Source of the DNA: Capnocytophaga sp. oral taxon 863 str. F0517
GTDB lineage: Bacteria > Bacteroidota > Bacteroidia > Flavobacteriales > Flavobacteriaceae
Direction: 5' to 3'
Length of the DNA stretch: 64,000 nt
Assembly: GCF_000466425.1 (NCBI RefSeq)
Contig: NZ_KE992117.1
Location: 29,802 to 93,801 of the forward strand
Positions 1 to 8,433 of this stretch are shown here, one piece after another. A model generated the notes under the pieces. The model ran no database searches, was not told the DNA's origin, and saw only the letters and a list, made by a program, of their open reading frames with translations. Position 1 is the stretch's first letter; the number at the start of each line of letters is the position of its first letter. Position numbers and translations under genes: made by a program.

Positions 1-473
1 AATACAAAAAGAAATGCCCTACTATTTTCCTTTATATATGATAGAGATAAGCGTTTTTAAAGCCTATAAAACACTCTAAATGAAGTGAGTTCGGTATAAT
101 AGAAATAGCCTACAGAATTTCCCTTGTTAGTATGTTTCTTACAGTTTTTACCTACTACTCAGTAGAGCTTTTGGCTCTTTATGGGAGCTATAAGCTCTTC
201 CTATGATAGGCACGAGCTAAAGTCGCTAAATACTTGTAAGCGAGTATGTGACTCGCGCCAGCGGAGGGGAGACAAACAGGTTAAATGATTACAAGGGCAA
301 AGATACTACTTTTTTTCTGAGTTTTGAGTTTTAAGTTTTGAATTTTGAGTTAGTTGCTAATATAAATCAATAGGTTAAAAATTACATTCTTAATTAGTTG
401 AGAAACAATAAATTACATCTAATTTTCTAAGACGCAATAAATTACGTCTTAGAAAATTAGCAAATTGTATTTG
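1..473. other. Palindrome-rich non-coding stretch
   Basis: I find no convincing gene in these 473 bases. Bases 150-262 are dense in inverted repeats. GCGAGT and ACTCGC form a hairpin near 240-256. GGCACGAG (about 210) pairs with CTCGCGCC (about 253) around it. AGAGCTTTTGGCTCT and GAGCTATAAGCTC lie near 164-200. A minus-strand promoter motif TATCTTTG covers 298-305, so the block could be transcribed leftward as RNA. Bases 318-352 are degenerate repeats of AGTTTTGA. It does not show the conserved cores of tmRNA or RNase P RNA. A REP-like or mobile-element remnant is possible, but this is inference. Confidence 0.45.
419..460. terminator. Hairpin downstream of the PspC gene
   Basis: A perfect 16-bp inverted repeat (419-434 with 445-460) and a 10-base loop lie 14 bases past the stop codon of the minus-strand PspC gene. 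No T-run follows on either strand, so this may be an mRNA 3' end stabiliser or a repeat rather than a standard intrinsic terminator. The loop sequence CAATAAATTAC also occurs once just to the left. Confidence 0.5.
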
Positions 474-1943
474 TTATTTCTCTTTTACAATACTATCATT
501 GACGGCCTTATAGATACCACTAGGGAGCGAAAGAGCTCTTAGCTTGGAGGGTGGGGCGAAACTTATGACTTTTTTCCCATTGGGTAAGAAAAGTCTTATA
601 TATACCTTTTGAAAGCGGAAAGCCTTTTCTTTTTTCAAATAATACCCATTAGGAATGCTTATATGATTATCAATTATCTCCAAGGGGTAATCTATATTTC
701 GGATGTGTACTAATGCATCATCGGTATTTTTACCTCGAGAAGAGATACTTATCTGTAAAAAAGGGGTCGGTTCCTCAGTTGGATATATTCCCACAAAATG
801 TACATCTCCGTTTTTTCCATTGCCTAAGCTATCTATATACATATTATTGTAGGGAGCTATGTATTTTTCACTTAACAAAAGAGTATCGTCTGTTGTATTT
901 ATCGCTATTTTTTCCTCTATCCTATTGTAAGAGACAAATTTTCTAGAAACACTTATAGCCAAGGTTAGTCCTACAAAGAGAGGAAGTACAAAAAGGAGTA
1001 TATTGGTTAAAAACCAAGTCTTAGGAGTGCTATAGTGTCCTTTATGAAAAATCTTGTAACACCCCCATACCAATATGGAAAAGAATAAAGCAAAGACCAT
1101 CGCCCAAATAAGGTAAAAGAGTACCTGCTCGGTTGGAGAGAGTACGAAGGGGAGATAATCCCTGAGGAATACCGAAGTAATACCGCTGGCCAGTCCTATA
1201 CCCAATACACTCAATAATACTGCCACTAATATAGAAAAGACCCCCATAAAGAATAGGAATGCCATAAAATATCCTACGGCCTTGAACAATAGCAAGAGCA
1301 TCCCTGATAGTCCTGTTGTTCTGCTATCTAGCTCTTTTTTAGGGTATGGTTCTTGTGCAGATTGTGCTTTGAAGGCAGAAATCGTATCCAGATTAGCTTC
1401 TATACCCTTCATTTCCAGCTTTTCAGTAGTGGTGTTGGCTTGAGGAATCACCATCCAAAGGATGATATAAAGCACTATCCAAAAAGAAGCACTTGGAAGA
1501 AAAAACATACCATGCGCCATAATGAGCAGTACATAGATAATTCTCAGTAAGGTAACTTCCATTTTGAAATAATAGCTTAGACCAGAGAGTACCCCTGCTA
1601 ATTTTTTCCCTTCCCTATCGCGATAGAGTTTTCTCTCTCTAAAGGATAGGGTGGTTGGCTTACCCTCAGATAGCGTATCCTCATCCTGTATATATTGTTC
1701 GGGCTGTCCCATAATCTCAATGAGATAGCTAATATCAGAAGAAGTAACTACTTCCGTATTTTGCATACGTGCTCTGAGGAGTTCGGCCATGCGTTGTTCT
1801 ACATCGGTGAGAATTTCGTCCGTATCGGAGGACTGACCTAAGTATTGGCGCACCTTGGTAAGGTAAGCGGAAAGCTGGGAAGCGGCACCATTTTCTATGA
1901 TAAAGGAAAAGCCGCCTAAACTGATGTTATGTGTTTTGTCCAT
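474..1943 (-). CDS. PspC domain membrane protein
   Basis: A 489-residue membrane protein. A PspC domain lies at about residues 100-170, with the sequence GKKLAGVLSGL followed by two hydrophobic helices. Before it is a soluble N-terminal segment of about 100 residues rich in charged residues. Several further membrane helices follow at about 210-330, and the C-terminal extracytoplasmic part is about 150 residues. PspC proteins in other bacteria act in envelope stress sensing; in Bacteroidota they are commonly paired with a PadR regulator, as here. The start ATG lies two bases after the stop of the upstream padR-like gene, so the two are almost certainly one transcript with coupled translation. 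The exact signal sensed is unknown. Confidence 0.8.
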   Translation of the reverse strand: MDKTHNISLGGFSFIIENGAASQLSAYLTKVRQYLGQSSDTDEILTDVEQRMAELLRARMQNTEVVTSSDISYLIEIMGQPEQYIQDEDTLSEGKPTTLSFRERKLYRDREGKKLAGVLSGLSYYFKMEVTLLRIIYVLLIMAHGMFFLPSASFWIVLYIILWMVIPQANTTTEKLEMKGIEANLDTISAFKAQSAQEPYPKKELDSRTTGLSGMLLLLFKAVGYFMAFLFFMGVFSILVAVLLSVLGIGLASGITSVFLRDYLPFVLSPTEQVLFYLIWAMVFALFFSILVWGCYKIFHKGHYSTPKTWFLTNILLFVLPLFVGLTLAISVSRKFVSYNRIEEKIAINTTDDTLLLSEKYIAPYNNMYIDSLGNGKNGDVHFVGIYPTEEPTPFLQISISSRGKNTDDALVHIRNIDYPLEIIDNHISIPNGYYLKKEKAFRFQKVYIRLFLPNGKKVISFAPPSKLRALSLPSGIYKAVNDSIVKEK

Positions 1944-1945
1944 GA

Positions 1946-2278
1946 TTAAATAAGTTTGGTTATCATTGTTTGTAATTCGTTCCAGGAGGCAAGGGCTTCG
2001 TTGAGGAAAGAAAGCCCCTTGTCGGTAAGGGTGTAATACTTTCTGGGAGGTCCTTCGGTGGACTCACGCCAAGAATAGTTCAGTAAAGAGGCATTTTTCA
2101 GCCGGGTCATCAGCGGGTAGAGTGTCCCCTCCACCACGATCATATCTGCCTCCTTAAGTGCTTCCATGATGTCCGATGCGTAGGCTTCCTTCTTCTTATG
2201 GATGATAGAAAGGACACACATCTCCAAGACCCCTTTTCGCATTTGGGTTTTGATCTTCTCTAAATTAATAGCTTCCAT
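1946..2278 (-). CDS. PadR family transcriptional regulator
   Basis: A 110-residue winged-helix regulator of the PadR family. The pattern MRKGVLEMCVLSII, then GTLYPLMTRL and a PRKYYTLTDKG wing, matches the short PadR form (PF03551 type). PadR proteins are usually repressors that bind their own promoter as dimers. The open frame extends further upstream to 2329, but that extension would contain the promoter motif TAATTTTG (2299-2306, minus strand), so the ATG at 2278 (or 2284, MTMEAIN) is the likely start. It sits immediately upstream of the PspC gene and probably controls that pair. Autoregulation is inferred from the family. Confidence 0.85.
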   Translation of the reverse strand: MEAINLEKIKTQMRKGVLEMCVLSIIHKKKEAYASDIMEALKEADMIVVEGTLYPLMTRLKNASLLNYSWRESTEGPPRKYYTLTDKGLSFLNEALASWNELQTMITKLI

Positions 2279-2298
2279 AGTCATCTGATTTGACCCTG

Positions 2299-2306
2299 CA
2301 AAATTA
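2299..2306 (-). promoter_or_regulatory. TAnnTTTG promoter of padR-pspC
   Basis: TAATTTTG on the minus strand, the Bacteroidota -7 consensus, about 15-20 bases before the chosen ATG. It sets the start of the padR gene. Confidence 0.6.
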
Positions 2307-2340
2307 CAAATAATTTTAGTACTATGCAAAACAAAGTAGC

Positions 2341-2420
2341 TTTTTTTTAATTGTTAATTATCAATGATTAATTGTTAATGATTGAAATTAACAATTGACA
2401 ACTAACAATTAACAATTATA
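2341..2420. repeat. AT-rich short repeats
   Basis: Several near-copies of AATTGTTAA and TTAACAATT in both orientations fill the space between the divergent padR and acyl-CoA reductase genes. A related set lies at about 40481-40520. Function is unknown. Confidence 0.5.
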
Positions 2421-2425
2421 ATTCG

Positions 2426-2433
2426 TATATTTG
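2426..2433 (+). promoter_or_regulatory. TAnnTTTG promoter of acyl-CoA reductase
   Basis: TATATTTG directly before the gene. It overlaps a possible TTG start at 2431, which argues for a start at 2446 or 2455 instead. Confidence 0.55.
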
Positions 2434-2454
2434 TGGTTTGAAAAAATGATTTTG

Positions 2455-3495
2455 ATGCAGACTTTAGAACAGAGAATACAACGGATAGCTGCCTTAGGTG
2501 CTATGCTTAGGGACTATTTCCTCTATGGAAAGGAAGCCGCTATCTATACGGAGCTGGAAGCCGCTGTTGAAAAAGCGGAGCAGCAAAATGCTTGGTTTGA
2601 TAGGGAGAATTGTCTTTTTGCGCTAAAACATTGGGCAGGACTTTTAACAGAAAACCGCTTACGTGAGTGGCTTTCCGCCTATACCATAGCAGAGAAGACC
2701 CCTAAGCAAGTAGCCCTTGTCTTGGCTGGAAATATCCCTATGGTAGGCTTCCACGACCTGCTCTGTGTGCTGCTCTCTGGGCATAAGGCCTTGGTAAAAC
2801 TCTCCTCACATGATAGGGTATTGCTCCCCTTCTTAATGAGTAAACTGAGCGAAATCAACCCTAATTTTCAGGGTATGGTAGCGTTCACCGAGGAAAAACT
2901 TAGCGATTTTGATGCCGTGATTGCTACTGGTAGCAATAATACGGCCCGCTATTTTGAGTATTACTTTGGGAAAAAGCCCCATATTATTCGCCGCAATCGC
3001 AATTCGGTAGCGGTACTTACAGGAGCGGAGACCCCAGAGGAGTTATTCCTATTAGGAGAAGACATCTTCAGGTATTTTGGCTTGGGTTGTAGGAGTATAT
3101 CGAAGCTATTTGTTCCCGAAGACTATGATTTTGTTGCTTTTTTTGAGGCTATTTATCCCTATCATCACCTTTTAGAGCATCAGAAGTATGTCAATAACTA
3201 CGACTACAACAAGGCGGTATACCTTATGAGCCTATTTCCGCTCTTAGAAAATGGATTTCTACTTCTAAAGGAAGACGAAAAATACGCCTCCCCTATTGCC
3301 ACCCTTTTCTATGAACGCTATAAGAATATACCCAGTCTCTTACAACGTTTGGAAACGGATAAAGAACAGATCCAATGTGTAGTAGGTGGAGCCGCTATCC
3401 CGCATACCGTCGGATTTGGACAAAGCCAAGTACCATCGCTTACTGATTATGCGGATGGAGTAGACACTTTGGTATTCTTAAATAATATTAATTAA
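2455..3495 (+). CDS. LuxC-type acyl-CoA reductase
   Basis: A 346-residue protein of the LuxC-like acyl-CoA reductase family, in the aldehyde dehydrogenase superfamily. These enzymes reduce acyl-CoA or acyl groups to aldehydes with NAD(P)H. Visible are a nucleotide-binding region (VALVLAGNIPMVGFHDLLC), the ATGSNNTARYF segment, and a GLGCRSISK segment with the expected active-site cysteine. I chose ATG 2455; 2446 in the same frame is also possible. The frame opens at a TTG at 2431, but that codon lies inside the promoter motif. The gene precedes serC, an arrangement seen in other Bacteroidota. Its substrate here cannot be read from sequence. Confidence 0.8.
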   Translation: MQTLEQRIQRIAALGAMLRDYFLYGKEAAIYTELEAAVEKAEQQNAWFDRENCLFALKHWAGLLTENRLREWLSAYTIAEKTPKQVALVLAGNIPMVGFHDLLCVLLSGHKALVKLSSHDRVLLPFLMSKLSEINPNFQGMVAFTEEKLSDFDAVIATGSNNTARYFEYYFGKKPHIIRRNRNSVAVLTGAETPEELFLLGEDIFRYFGLGCRSISKLFVPEDYDFVAFFEAIYPYHHLLEHQKYVNNYDYNKAVYLMSLFPLLENGFLLLKEDEKYASPIATLFYERYKNIPSLLQRLETDKEQIQCVVGGAAIPHTVGFGQSQVPSLTDYADGVDTLVFLNNIN

Positions 3496-3496
3496 T

Positions 3497-3527
3497 TTGG
3501 TTGACATATTTTTAAATTCTAATTTTG
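3497..3527 (+). promoter_or_regulatory. Promoter of serC
   Basis: TTG (3497-3499), 20 bases, then TAATTTTG (3520-3527). Both elements of the Bacteroidota promoter are present, 25 bases before the serC ATG. Confidence 0.6.
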
Positions 3528-3551
3528 CCACCTAACTATTAAGAAGAGAAC

Positions 3552-4616
3552 ATGAAGAAACATAATTTTAGTGCAGGCCCCTCCATTTTGCCTGCTGAAG
3601 TGATTGAAAAAGCCTCCCAGGCTGTTATAGAATTAGAAGGTACAGGGCTATCCATTTTGGAGATGTCCCACCGAAGCAAAGAGTTTGTTGCCATTATGGA
3701 ACGTGCCAGGGCTTTGGCTTTGGAATTGGCAGGGCTTACCGGTAAGGGCTACCAAGCCTTATTTCTGCAAGGCGGTGCCAGCTTGCACTTCTATGCCTCC
3801 GCCCTAAACCTATTGGAGCGTAAAGGTGCCTATATAGATACAGGTACTTGGGCGCACAAGGCAGCCATAGAAGCCCAATTTGTCGGTGCTACCGAAGTGA
3901 TAGCCTCCTCCAAAGAGAATGGTTACCGCTCTATCCCCACCGAATACACCCTTCCCAAGGATGCTGATTACCTACATATCACCACCAACAATACCATCTA
4001 TGGGACAGAATACTTTACCTATCCCAAAGTCTCCATTCCCCTGATAGCCGATATGAGTTCAGATATTTTCTCCAAGGAGATGCCCTTTGAGGATTTTGCT
4101 CTTATCTACGCTGGAGCCCAAAAAAATATAGGAGCGGTAGGTACCACCTTGGTTATCGTACGCGAAGATGTGTTGGGCAAGGTAAGTCATAAGATTCCTA
4201 CTCACCTGAACTATCAAGTACATATCAAGAACGAAAGTATGACCAATACGCCTCCTACCTTTGCCGTATACACCTGCTTACTTACCATGGAATGGCTCAA
4301 AAAACAAGGAGGTATCAAGGCCATAGAAGCGAAGAACATAGAAAAAGCCCGCCTGCTCTACGAAGAAGTAGATCGCAATCCCCTCTTCAAAGGCTATGCC
4401 GATGTCAAAGACCGTTCGCGTATGAATGTGGTTTTCAACTTGGTAGATGAATCCCTAAGCGATCGCTTCAATGCCCTATGGACAGAAGCCAACATCAGCG
4501 GCATCAAAGGTCATAGAAGTGTGGGCGGCTATCGTGCCTCTATCTACAACGCCCTTCCTATAGAAAGCGTACAACTCCTTATAGAGGTGATGCAACATTT
4601 TGAAAAAACAGTATAA
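3552..4616 (+). CDS. serC: Phosphoserine aminotransferase
   Basis: A 354-residue class V aminotransferase that converts 3-phosphohydroxypyruvate and glutamate to phosphoserine in the serine pathway. The N-terminus MKKHNFSAGPSILP and the FLQGGASLHF segment are typical of SerC. The pyridoxal-phosphate lysine is in AGAQKNIGAVG at about residue 191. The length matches the family. serA follows 17 bases downstream on the same strand, so the two steps of phosphoserine formation are encoded together. It has its own promoter motif (3497-3527). No phosphoserine phosphatase gene is in the window. Confidence 0.95.
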   Translation: MKKHNFSAGPSILPAEVIEKASQAVIELEGTGLSILEMSHRSKEFVAIMERARALALELAGLTGKGYQALFLQGGASLHFYASALNLLERKGAYIDTGTWAHKAAIEAQFVGATEVIASSKENGYRSIPTEYTLPKDADYLHITTNNTIYGTEYFTYPKVSIPLIADMSSDIFSKEMPFEDFALIYAGAQKNIGAVGTTLVIVREDVLGKVSHKIPTHLNYQVHIKNESMTNTPPTFAVYTCLLTMEWLKKQGGIKAIEAKNIEKARLLYEEVDRNPLFKGYADVKDRSRMNVVFNLVDESLSDRFNALWTEANISGIKGHRSVGGYRASIYNALPIESVQLLIEVMQHFEKTV

Positions 4617-4633
4617 ATACCTATTTATTATTT

Positions 4634-5590
4634 ATGAAGATATTAGCCAACGATGGCCTTAGCGCAAAAGCTATAAAAACCCTTGAAGGAGCAGGCTTTG
4701 AAGTACTCACCACCAAAGTCGCTCAAAACCAATTGGCCTCTTTCATCAATGAAGCACAGATAGAGATTCTTTTGGTACGCTCGGCCACTCAAGCCAAGAA
4801 AGACCTTATCGATGCCTGTCCGTCCCTAAAGCTCATTGGTCGCGGAGGGGTAGGCATGGACAATATAGATGTAGCCTATGCCCGAGAGAAAGGTATTAAG
4901 GTTATCAATACCCCCAATGCCTCTTCCCATTCGGTTGCAGAACTTACCTTTGCTCACCTCTTTTCAGGGGTACGTTTCCTCTATGATGCCAACCGCAACA
5001 TGCCTTTGGAGGGGGATTCCCGCTTCAATGAGCTAAAGAAAGCCTATGCCAACGGACAAGAACTCAAAGGAAAGACCTTGGGTATTATAGGATTAGGACG
5101 TATTGGAAAGGCGGTAGCTACCATCGCCTTGGGACTTGGAATGGAAGTAATTGCCTATGATCCTGAACAAAAAGAAGTTTCTATTACCCTATCCTTCTTT
5201 GATGGGCGTAGTCTTGACTTTGTAATAAAGACAATAAGCAAGGAGGAAGTCCTTAAACAAGCTGACTTTATTACACTACACATTCCTGCTCAAAAGGAAG
5301 CTGTCATAGGAGAGAAGGAGTTTCAACTGATGAAGGATGGGGTAGGTATCATCAATATAGCCCGAGGCGGCGTAATAGACGAAGAAGCGCTACTCCATGC
5401 ATTGGAACATGAGAAGGTTGCCTTTGCAGGTTTGGATGTATTTGAAGGTGAGCCCACCCCTTCTATCCGTATCCTTATGCACCCCCGTGTGTCCCTCTCC
5501 CCCCATATAGGAGCGGCTACTCTTGAAGCACAAGAGCGCGTAGGTGATGAGCTAGCGGAACAGATAATAGAAATGATGTGTGAAAAGTGA
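4634..5590 (+). CDS. serA: D-3-phosphoglycerate dehydrogenase, short form
   Basis: A 318-residue D-2-hydroxyacid dehydrogenase that oxidises 3-phosphoglycerate with NAD in the first step of serine synthesis. The NAD-binding GLGRIG is at residues 153-158. The catalytic arginine is in NIARGG (R244) and the catalytic histidine in SPHIG (H291). The protein ends soon after the catalytic fold and lacks the C-terminal ACT domain that gives serine feedback inhibition in the longer enzymes. Pairing with serC supports the substrate assignment. The last codons run into a GTGAAAAGTGAG repeat of the kind seen after bioD, so the natural C-terminus may have been altered by it. Confidence 0.9.
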   Translation: MKILANDGLSAKAIKTLEGAGFEVLTTKVAQNQLASFINEAQIEILLVRSATQAKKDLIDACPSLKLIGRGGVGMDNIDVAYAREKGIKVINTPNASSHSVAELTFAHLFSGVRFLYDANRNMPLEGDSRFNELKKAYANGQELKGKTLGIIGLGRIGKAVATIALGLGMEVIAYDPEQKEVSITLSFFDGRSLDFVIKTISKEEVLKQADFITLHIPAQKEAVIGEKEFQLMKDGVGIINIARGGVIDEEALLHALEHEKVAFAGLDVFEGEPTPSIRILMHPRVSLSPHIGAATLEAQERVGDELAEQIIEMMCEK

Positions 5591-5612
5591 GAAATTTGAG
5601 ATAGAAAAAATA

Positions 5613-5638
5613 TAGGGGCGAATTGCAATTCGCCCCTA
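5613..5638. repeat. Perfect 26-bp palindrome
   Basis: TAGGGGCGAATTG followed by its exact inverse, between the converging serA and the glycosyl-phosphate transferase gene. As RNA it would form a strong GC-rich hairpin from either strand and could end both transcripts, although T-runs are weak. Similar GGGCGAATTGCAATTCGCCC palindromes are, to my knowledge, scattered between genes in many bacteria. Confidence 0.6.
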
Positions 5639-5643
5639 CATAT

Positions 5644-6804
5644 TTATTTATGTTTTCGTTTTTTCTTTCTCCCAATAGGAGTTTGATCCAATATCTTTTG
5701 TATTCTCTGTTTGTTCCTACGTACGGCAAAACTACGATTATAATAGAAGACTAAAAGTGTTGTTGCGATAATGAACAGTCCTAATATCACAAAGAGCGTA
5801 ATGGTAGATATATAAAGATTGGCTACATAGAAAAACACAAAGGCAAGGAGATTGAACAAAGCCAAAAGGAGACTTGCCTGCACATGAGAAAGCTCCATAT
5901 AGTCAATCATGATATGATGAATGTGGTTTCTATCCGCAAAAAAAGGACTTCGGTGCTTGAGGATACGTATGAGAAATACCCTCATAGTATCCACAAAAGG
6001 AATAAAGAGAATAATAAATATAAGAACGAACTTATTATAATACTTAATATCAGCTGCTACAAGCCTATCTACAGGAAGATTTAAAAAACGAAGTGTACAC
6101 ACCCCTATGATAAGACCTATCAGCAAAGAGCCCGTATCACCCATAAATATACTTTTCTTTTTAGATATATTATATCTTAGAAAAGCCGCCAAACATCCTA
6201 TACAACTAAGGGAAAGCAATAGGAAATAATAATCTTCCGTTTGATAGAATACAAAAGCAAAGATACCAAAAATCATAATCCCCACCATAGAAGCAGAACC
6301 ATTAATCCCATCAATGAGGTTGTAAGCATTGACAATCGATATAATGATAAAAACGCCTAAAGCGTAAGAGAACCAAAGTGGTAATTCATAAATTCCTAAG
6401 AAACCGTTGAAAGTATCAATCGACAACTCTGCACTATCCATCACAAAGACAAAGGCAAGGATCTGACCTATAATCTTTGTCTTGGGTGTTACCCCCACCA
6501 AGTCATCTTTTATCCCTATATAAAAGAGAATCAGCAGACCAATGACTAATGAAAGACTTAATCTCTGCGAATCATGAGCTTGCAGGAAATACAAACTACT
6601 GAGTAAGCTCGCAAAGAAAGCCACTCCCCCCATCGTAGGAGTTTTCTCCTTATGAGAACTCCGCTGGTTAGGGTCATCCATTAAGTTTTTAATCTTAACA
6701 ATTGCAATAATTCGGGGTACTACTAAATAAGAAACTACAAAAGATTGTAAGATAACAAATACAGATAATAACTCTAACGAAAGATTGTTATATATATACT
6801 GCAT
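5644..6804 (-). CDS. WecA/MraY-like undecaprenyl-phosphate sugar-1-phosphate transferase
   Basis: A 386-residue protein with about ten membrane helices, of glycosyltransferase family 4 (WecA/MraY superfamily). These enzymes move a sugar-1-phosphate from a UDP-sugar to undecaprenyl phosphate, the first lipid-linked step of O-antigen, capsule or teichoic-acid-like glycans. Visible motifs are DDPNQRSSHKEKTPTMGG at about residue 40, IGIKDD near 95, NLIDGING near 163, FMGDTGS near 220 and DRNHIHH near 290. The histidine motif suits the WecA branch rather than MraY. It stands alone on its strand with a promoter motif upstream (6829-6836). The sugar is not determined. Confidence 0.85.
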   Translation of the reverse strand: MQYIYNNLSLELLSVFVILQSFVVSYLVVPRIIAIVKIKNLMDDPNQRSSHKEKTPTMGGVAFFASLLSSLYFLQAHDSQRLSLSLVIGLLILFYIGIKDDLVGVTPKTKIIGQILAFVFVMDSAELSIDTFNGFLGIYELPLWFSYALGVFIIISIVNAYNLIDGINGSASMVGIMIFGIFAFVFYQTEDYYFLLLSLSCIGCLAAFLRYNISKKKSIFMGDTGSLLIGLIIGVCTLRFLNLPVDRLVAADIKYYNKFVLIFIILFIPFVDTMRVFLIRILKHRSPFFADRNHIHHIMIDYMELSHVQASLLLALFNLLAFVFFYVANLYISTITLFVILGLFIIATTLLVFYYNRSFAVRRNKQRIQKILDQTPIGRKKKRKHK

Positions 6805-6828
6805 AATCCATCTGGTTTTTTCAATCGC

Positions 6829-6836
6829 AAAGATAG
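6829..6836 (-). promoter_or_regulatory. TAnnTTTG promoter of the WecA-like gene
   Basis: TATCTTTG on the minus strand, 25 bases before the ATG. Confidence 0.6.
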
Positions 6837-7006
6837 GGAATAAGTTAGATATTTAAAAATTTTTTGAGAAAAATATTTATTTTTTCTATTTGACTAACAA
6901 TCAAACAGTTGAATAATTACAGAGAAAATTTTAGCAAAAATATTTTCTCTATAAAAAATAAATTTCGTAATTTCGTGCCGTTTTTCAGAACATAAAATAT
7001 TTTATC

Positions 7007-8404
7007 ATGAATAAATACGATGTTATAGTATTAGGTAGCGGTCCTGGAGGATACGTAACCGCTATTAGAGCCTCCCAATTGGGCTTCAAAACTGCTGTTA
7101 TTGAGAAAGAAAACCTTGGAGGGGTGTGCCTTAACTGGGGTTGTATCCCTACCAAAGCGCTGCTGAAGTCTGCTCAGGTATTCGAGTACCTAAAGCATGC
7201 AGAAAGCTACGGAATAAAAGTAAGTGACAAAGGATTTGATAAGGATTTTTCAGCCATCGTAAAGCGCAGCCGCGATGTGGCTGGCACCATGAGCAAAGGG
7301 GTACAATTCCTTATGAAAAAGAATAAAATAGAGGTTATCAACGGCTATGGTACCCTAAAACCAGGCAAAAAAGTAGAGGTAAAAGATAAAGATGGTAAAG
7401 TGACTGAATACAGTGCTGACCACATCATTATCGCTACTGGTGCACGCTCACGCGAATTGCCTGCCCTTCCTCAAGATGGTAAGAAAATTATTGGCTACCG
7501 CCAAGCCCTTACCCTTGCTGAACAACCTAAAAAGATGATCATCGTAGGTAGTGGAGCGATAGGTATTGAGTTCGCTTACTTCTACCACTCTATGGGTACT
7601 GAAATTACTGTAGTGGAATTCATGCCTAACATTGTACCTGTAGAAGATGAGGAAATCTCCAAACAACTTGAAAAGAGCTTCAAGAAACTCGGTATCAATG
7701 TAATGACTTCTTCTGAAGTAACTAAGGTAGATACCTCTGGAAAAGGAGTAAAAGCCTATGTAAAAACAGCCAAAGGAGAAGAAGTCCTCGAAGCAGACAT
7801 CCTACTCTCTGCCGTAGGTATCAAGACTAATATAGAAAACATAGGTTTGGAAGCGGTAGGTATCAAGACTGAACGCGATAAGATCCAAGTAAATGAGTTC
7901 TACCAAACTAATGTTCCTGGTTACTATGCTATTGGCGACGTGGTACCTGGACAAGCCTTGGCACACGTAGCATCAGCAGAAGGAATCCTCTGTGTAGAGA
8001 AAATCAAAGGCTTGCATGTAGAGCCTATCAACTATGGCAATATTCCAGGATGTACTTACTGTACTCCAGAGATCGCCTCTGTTGGGCTTACTGAAAAACA
8101 AGCTAAAGAAAAAGGTTATGAAATCAAAGTAGGTAAGTTCCCATTCACTGCCTCTGGTAAGGCCAATGCAGCAGGAACTACTGATGGATTTATCAAAGTT
8201 ATCTTTGATGCTAAATATGGCGAATGGCTTGGCTGCCACATGATCGGTGCTGGTGTTACCGATATGATCGCAGAAGCTGTAGTAGCTCGTAAATTGGAAA
8301 CTACTGCACATGAAATCCTCAAAGCAGTACACCCTCACCCTACCATGAGCGAAGGAGTGAAAGAAGCCGTTGCGGCCGCTTATGGAGAAGCTATTGATAT
8401 TTAA
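7007..8404 (+). CDS. lpdA: Dihydrolipoyl dehydrogenase (E3)
   Basis: A 465-residue flavoprotein disulfide reductase, the E3 subunit that reoxidises dihydrolipoamide in 2-oxo acid dehydrogenase complexes and the glycine cleavage system. The FAD motif GSGPGGY is near residue 10. The redox pair is in GGVCLNWGC (C41, C46). A second dinucleotide motif GSGAIG lies near 181, and the C-terminal dimer interface carries the HPHP active-site motif at 442-445. The length is normal. A weaker promoter-like TAATTTCG is at 6968-6975. The E2 gene sucB is 11 kb away, so E3 is not in an operon with it. A hairpin at 8434-8465 probably ends the transcript. Confidence 0.95.
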   Translation: MNKYDVIVLGSGPGGYVTAIRASQLGFKTAVIEKENLGGVCLNWGCIPTKALLKSAQVFEYLKHAESYGIKVSDKGFDKDFSAIVKRSRDVAGTMSKGVQFLMKKNKIEVINGYGTLKPGKKVEVKDKDGKVTEYSADHIIIATGARSRELPALPQDGKKIIGYRQALTLAEQPKKMIIVGSGAIGIEFAYFYHSMGTEITVVEFMPNIVPVEDEEISKQLEKSFKKLGINVMTSSEVTKVDTSGKGVKAYVKTAKGEEVLEADILLSAVGIKTNIENIGLEAVGIKTERDKIQVNEFYQTNVPGYYAIGDVVPGQALAHVASAEGILCVEKIKGLHVEPINYGNIPGCTYCTPEIASVGLTEKQAKEKGYEIKVGKFPFTASGKANAAGTTDGFIKVIFDAKYGEWLGCHMIGAGVTDMIAEAVVARKLETTAHEILKAVHPHPTMSEGVKEAVAAAYGEAIDI

Positions 8405-8433
8405 TATATTTAAATTTGGTTATGTATTTTAAG

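Noticed and set aside
1-305. tmRNA or RNase P RNA at the left edge
   Set aside because: The block is structured, but the conserved cores of these RNAs are not visible on either strand.
5940-6010. A DnaA-box-like TATCCACAA near 5990
   Set aside because: Single, imperfect and inside the coding sequence of a membrane transferase; no cluster.
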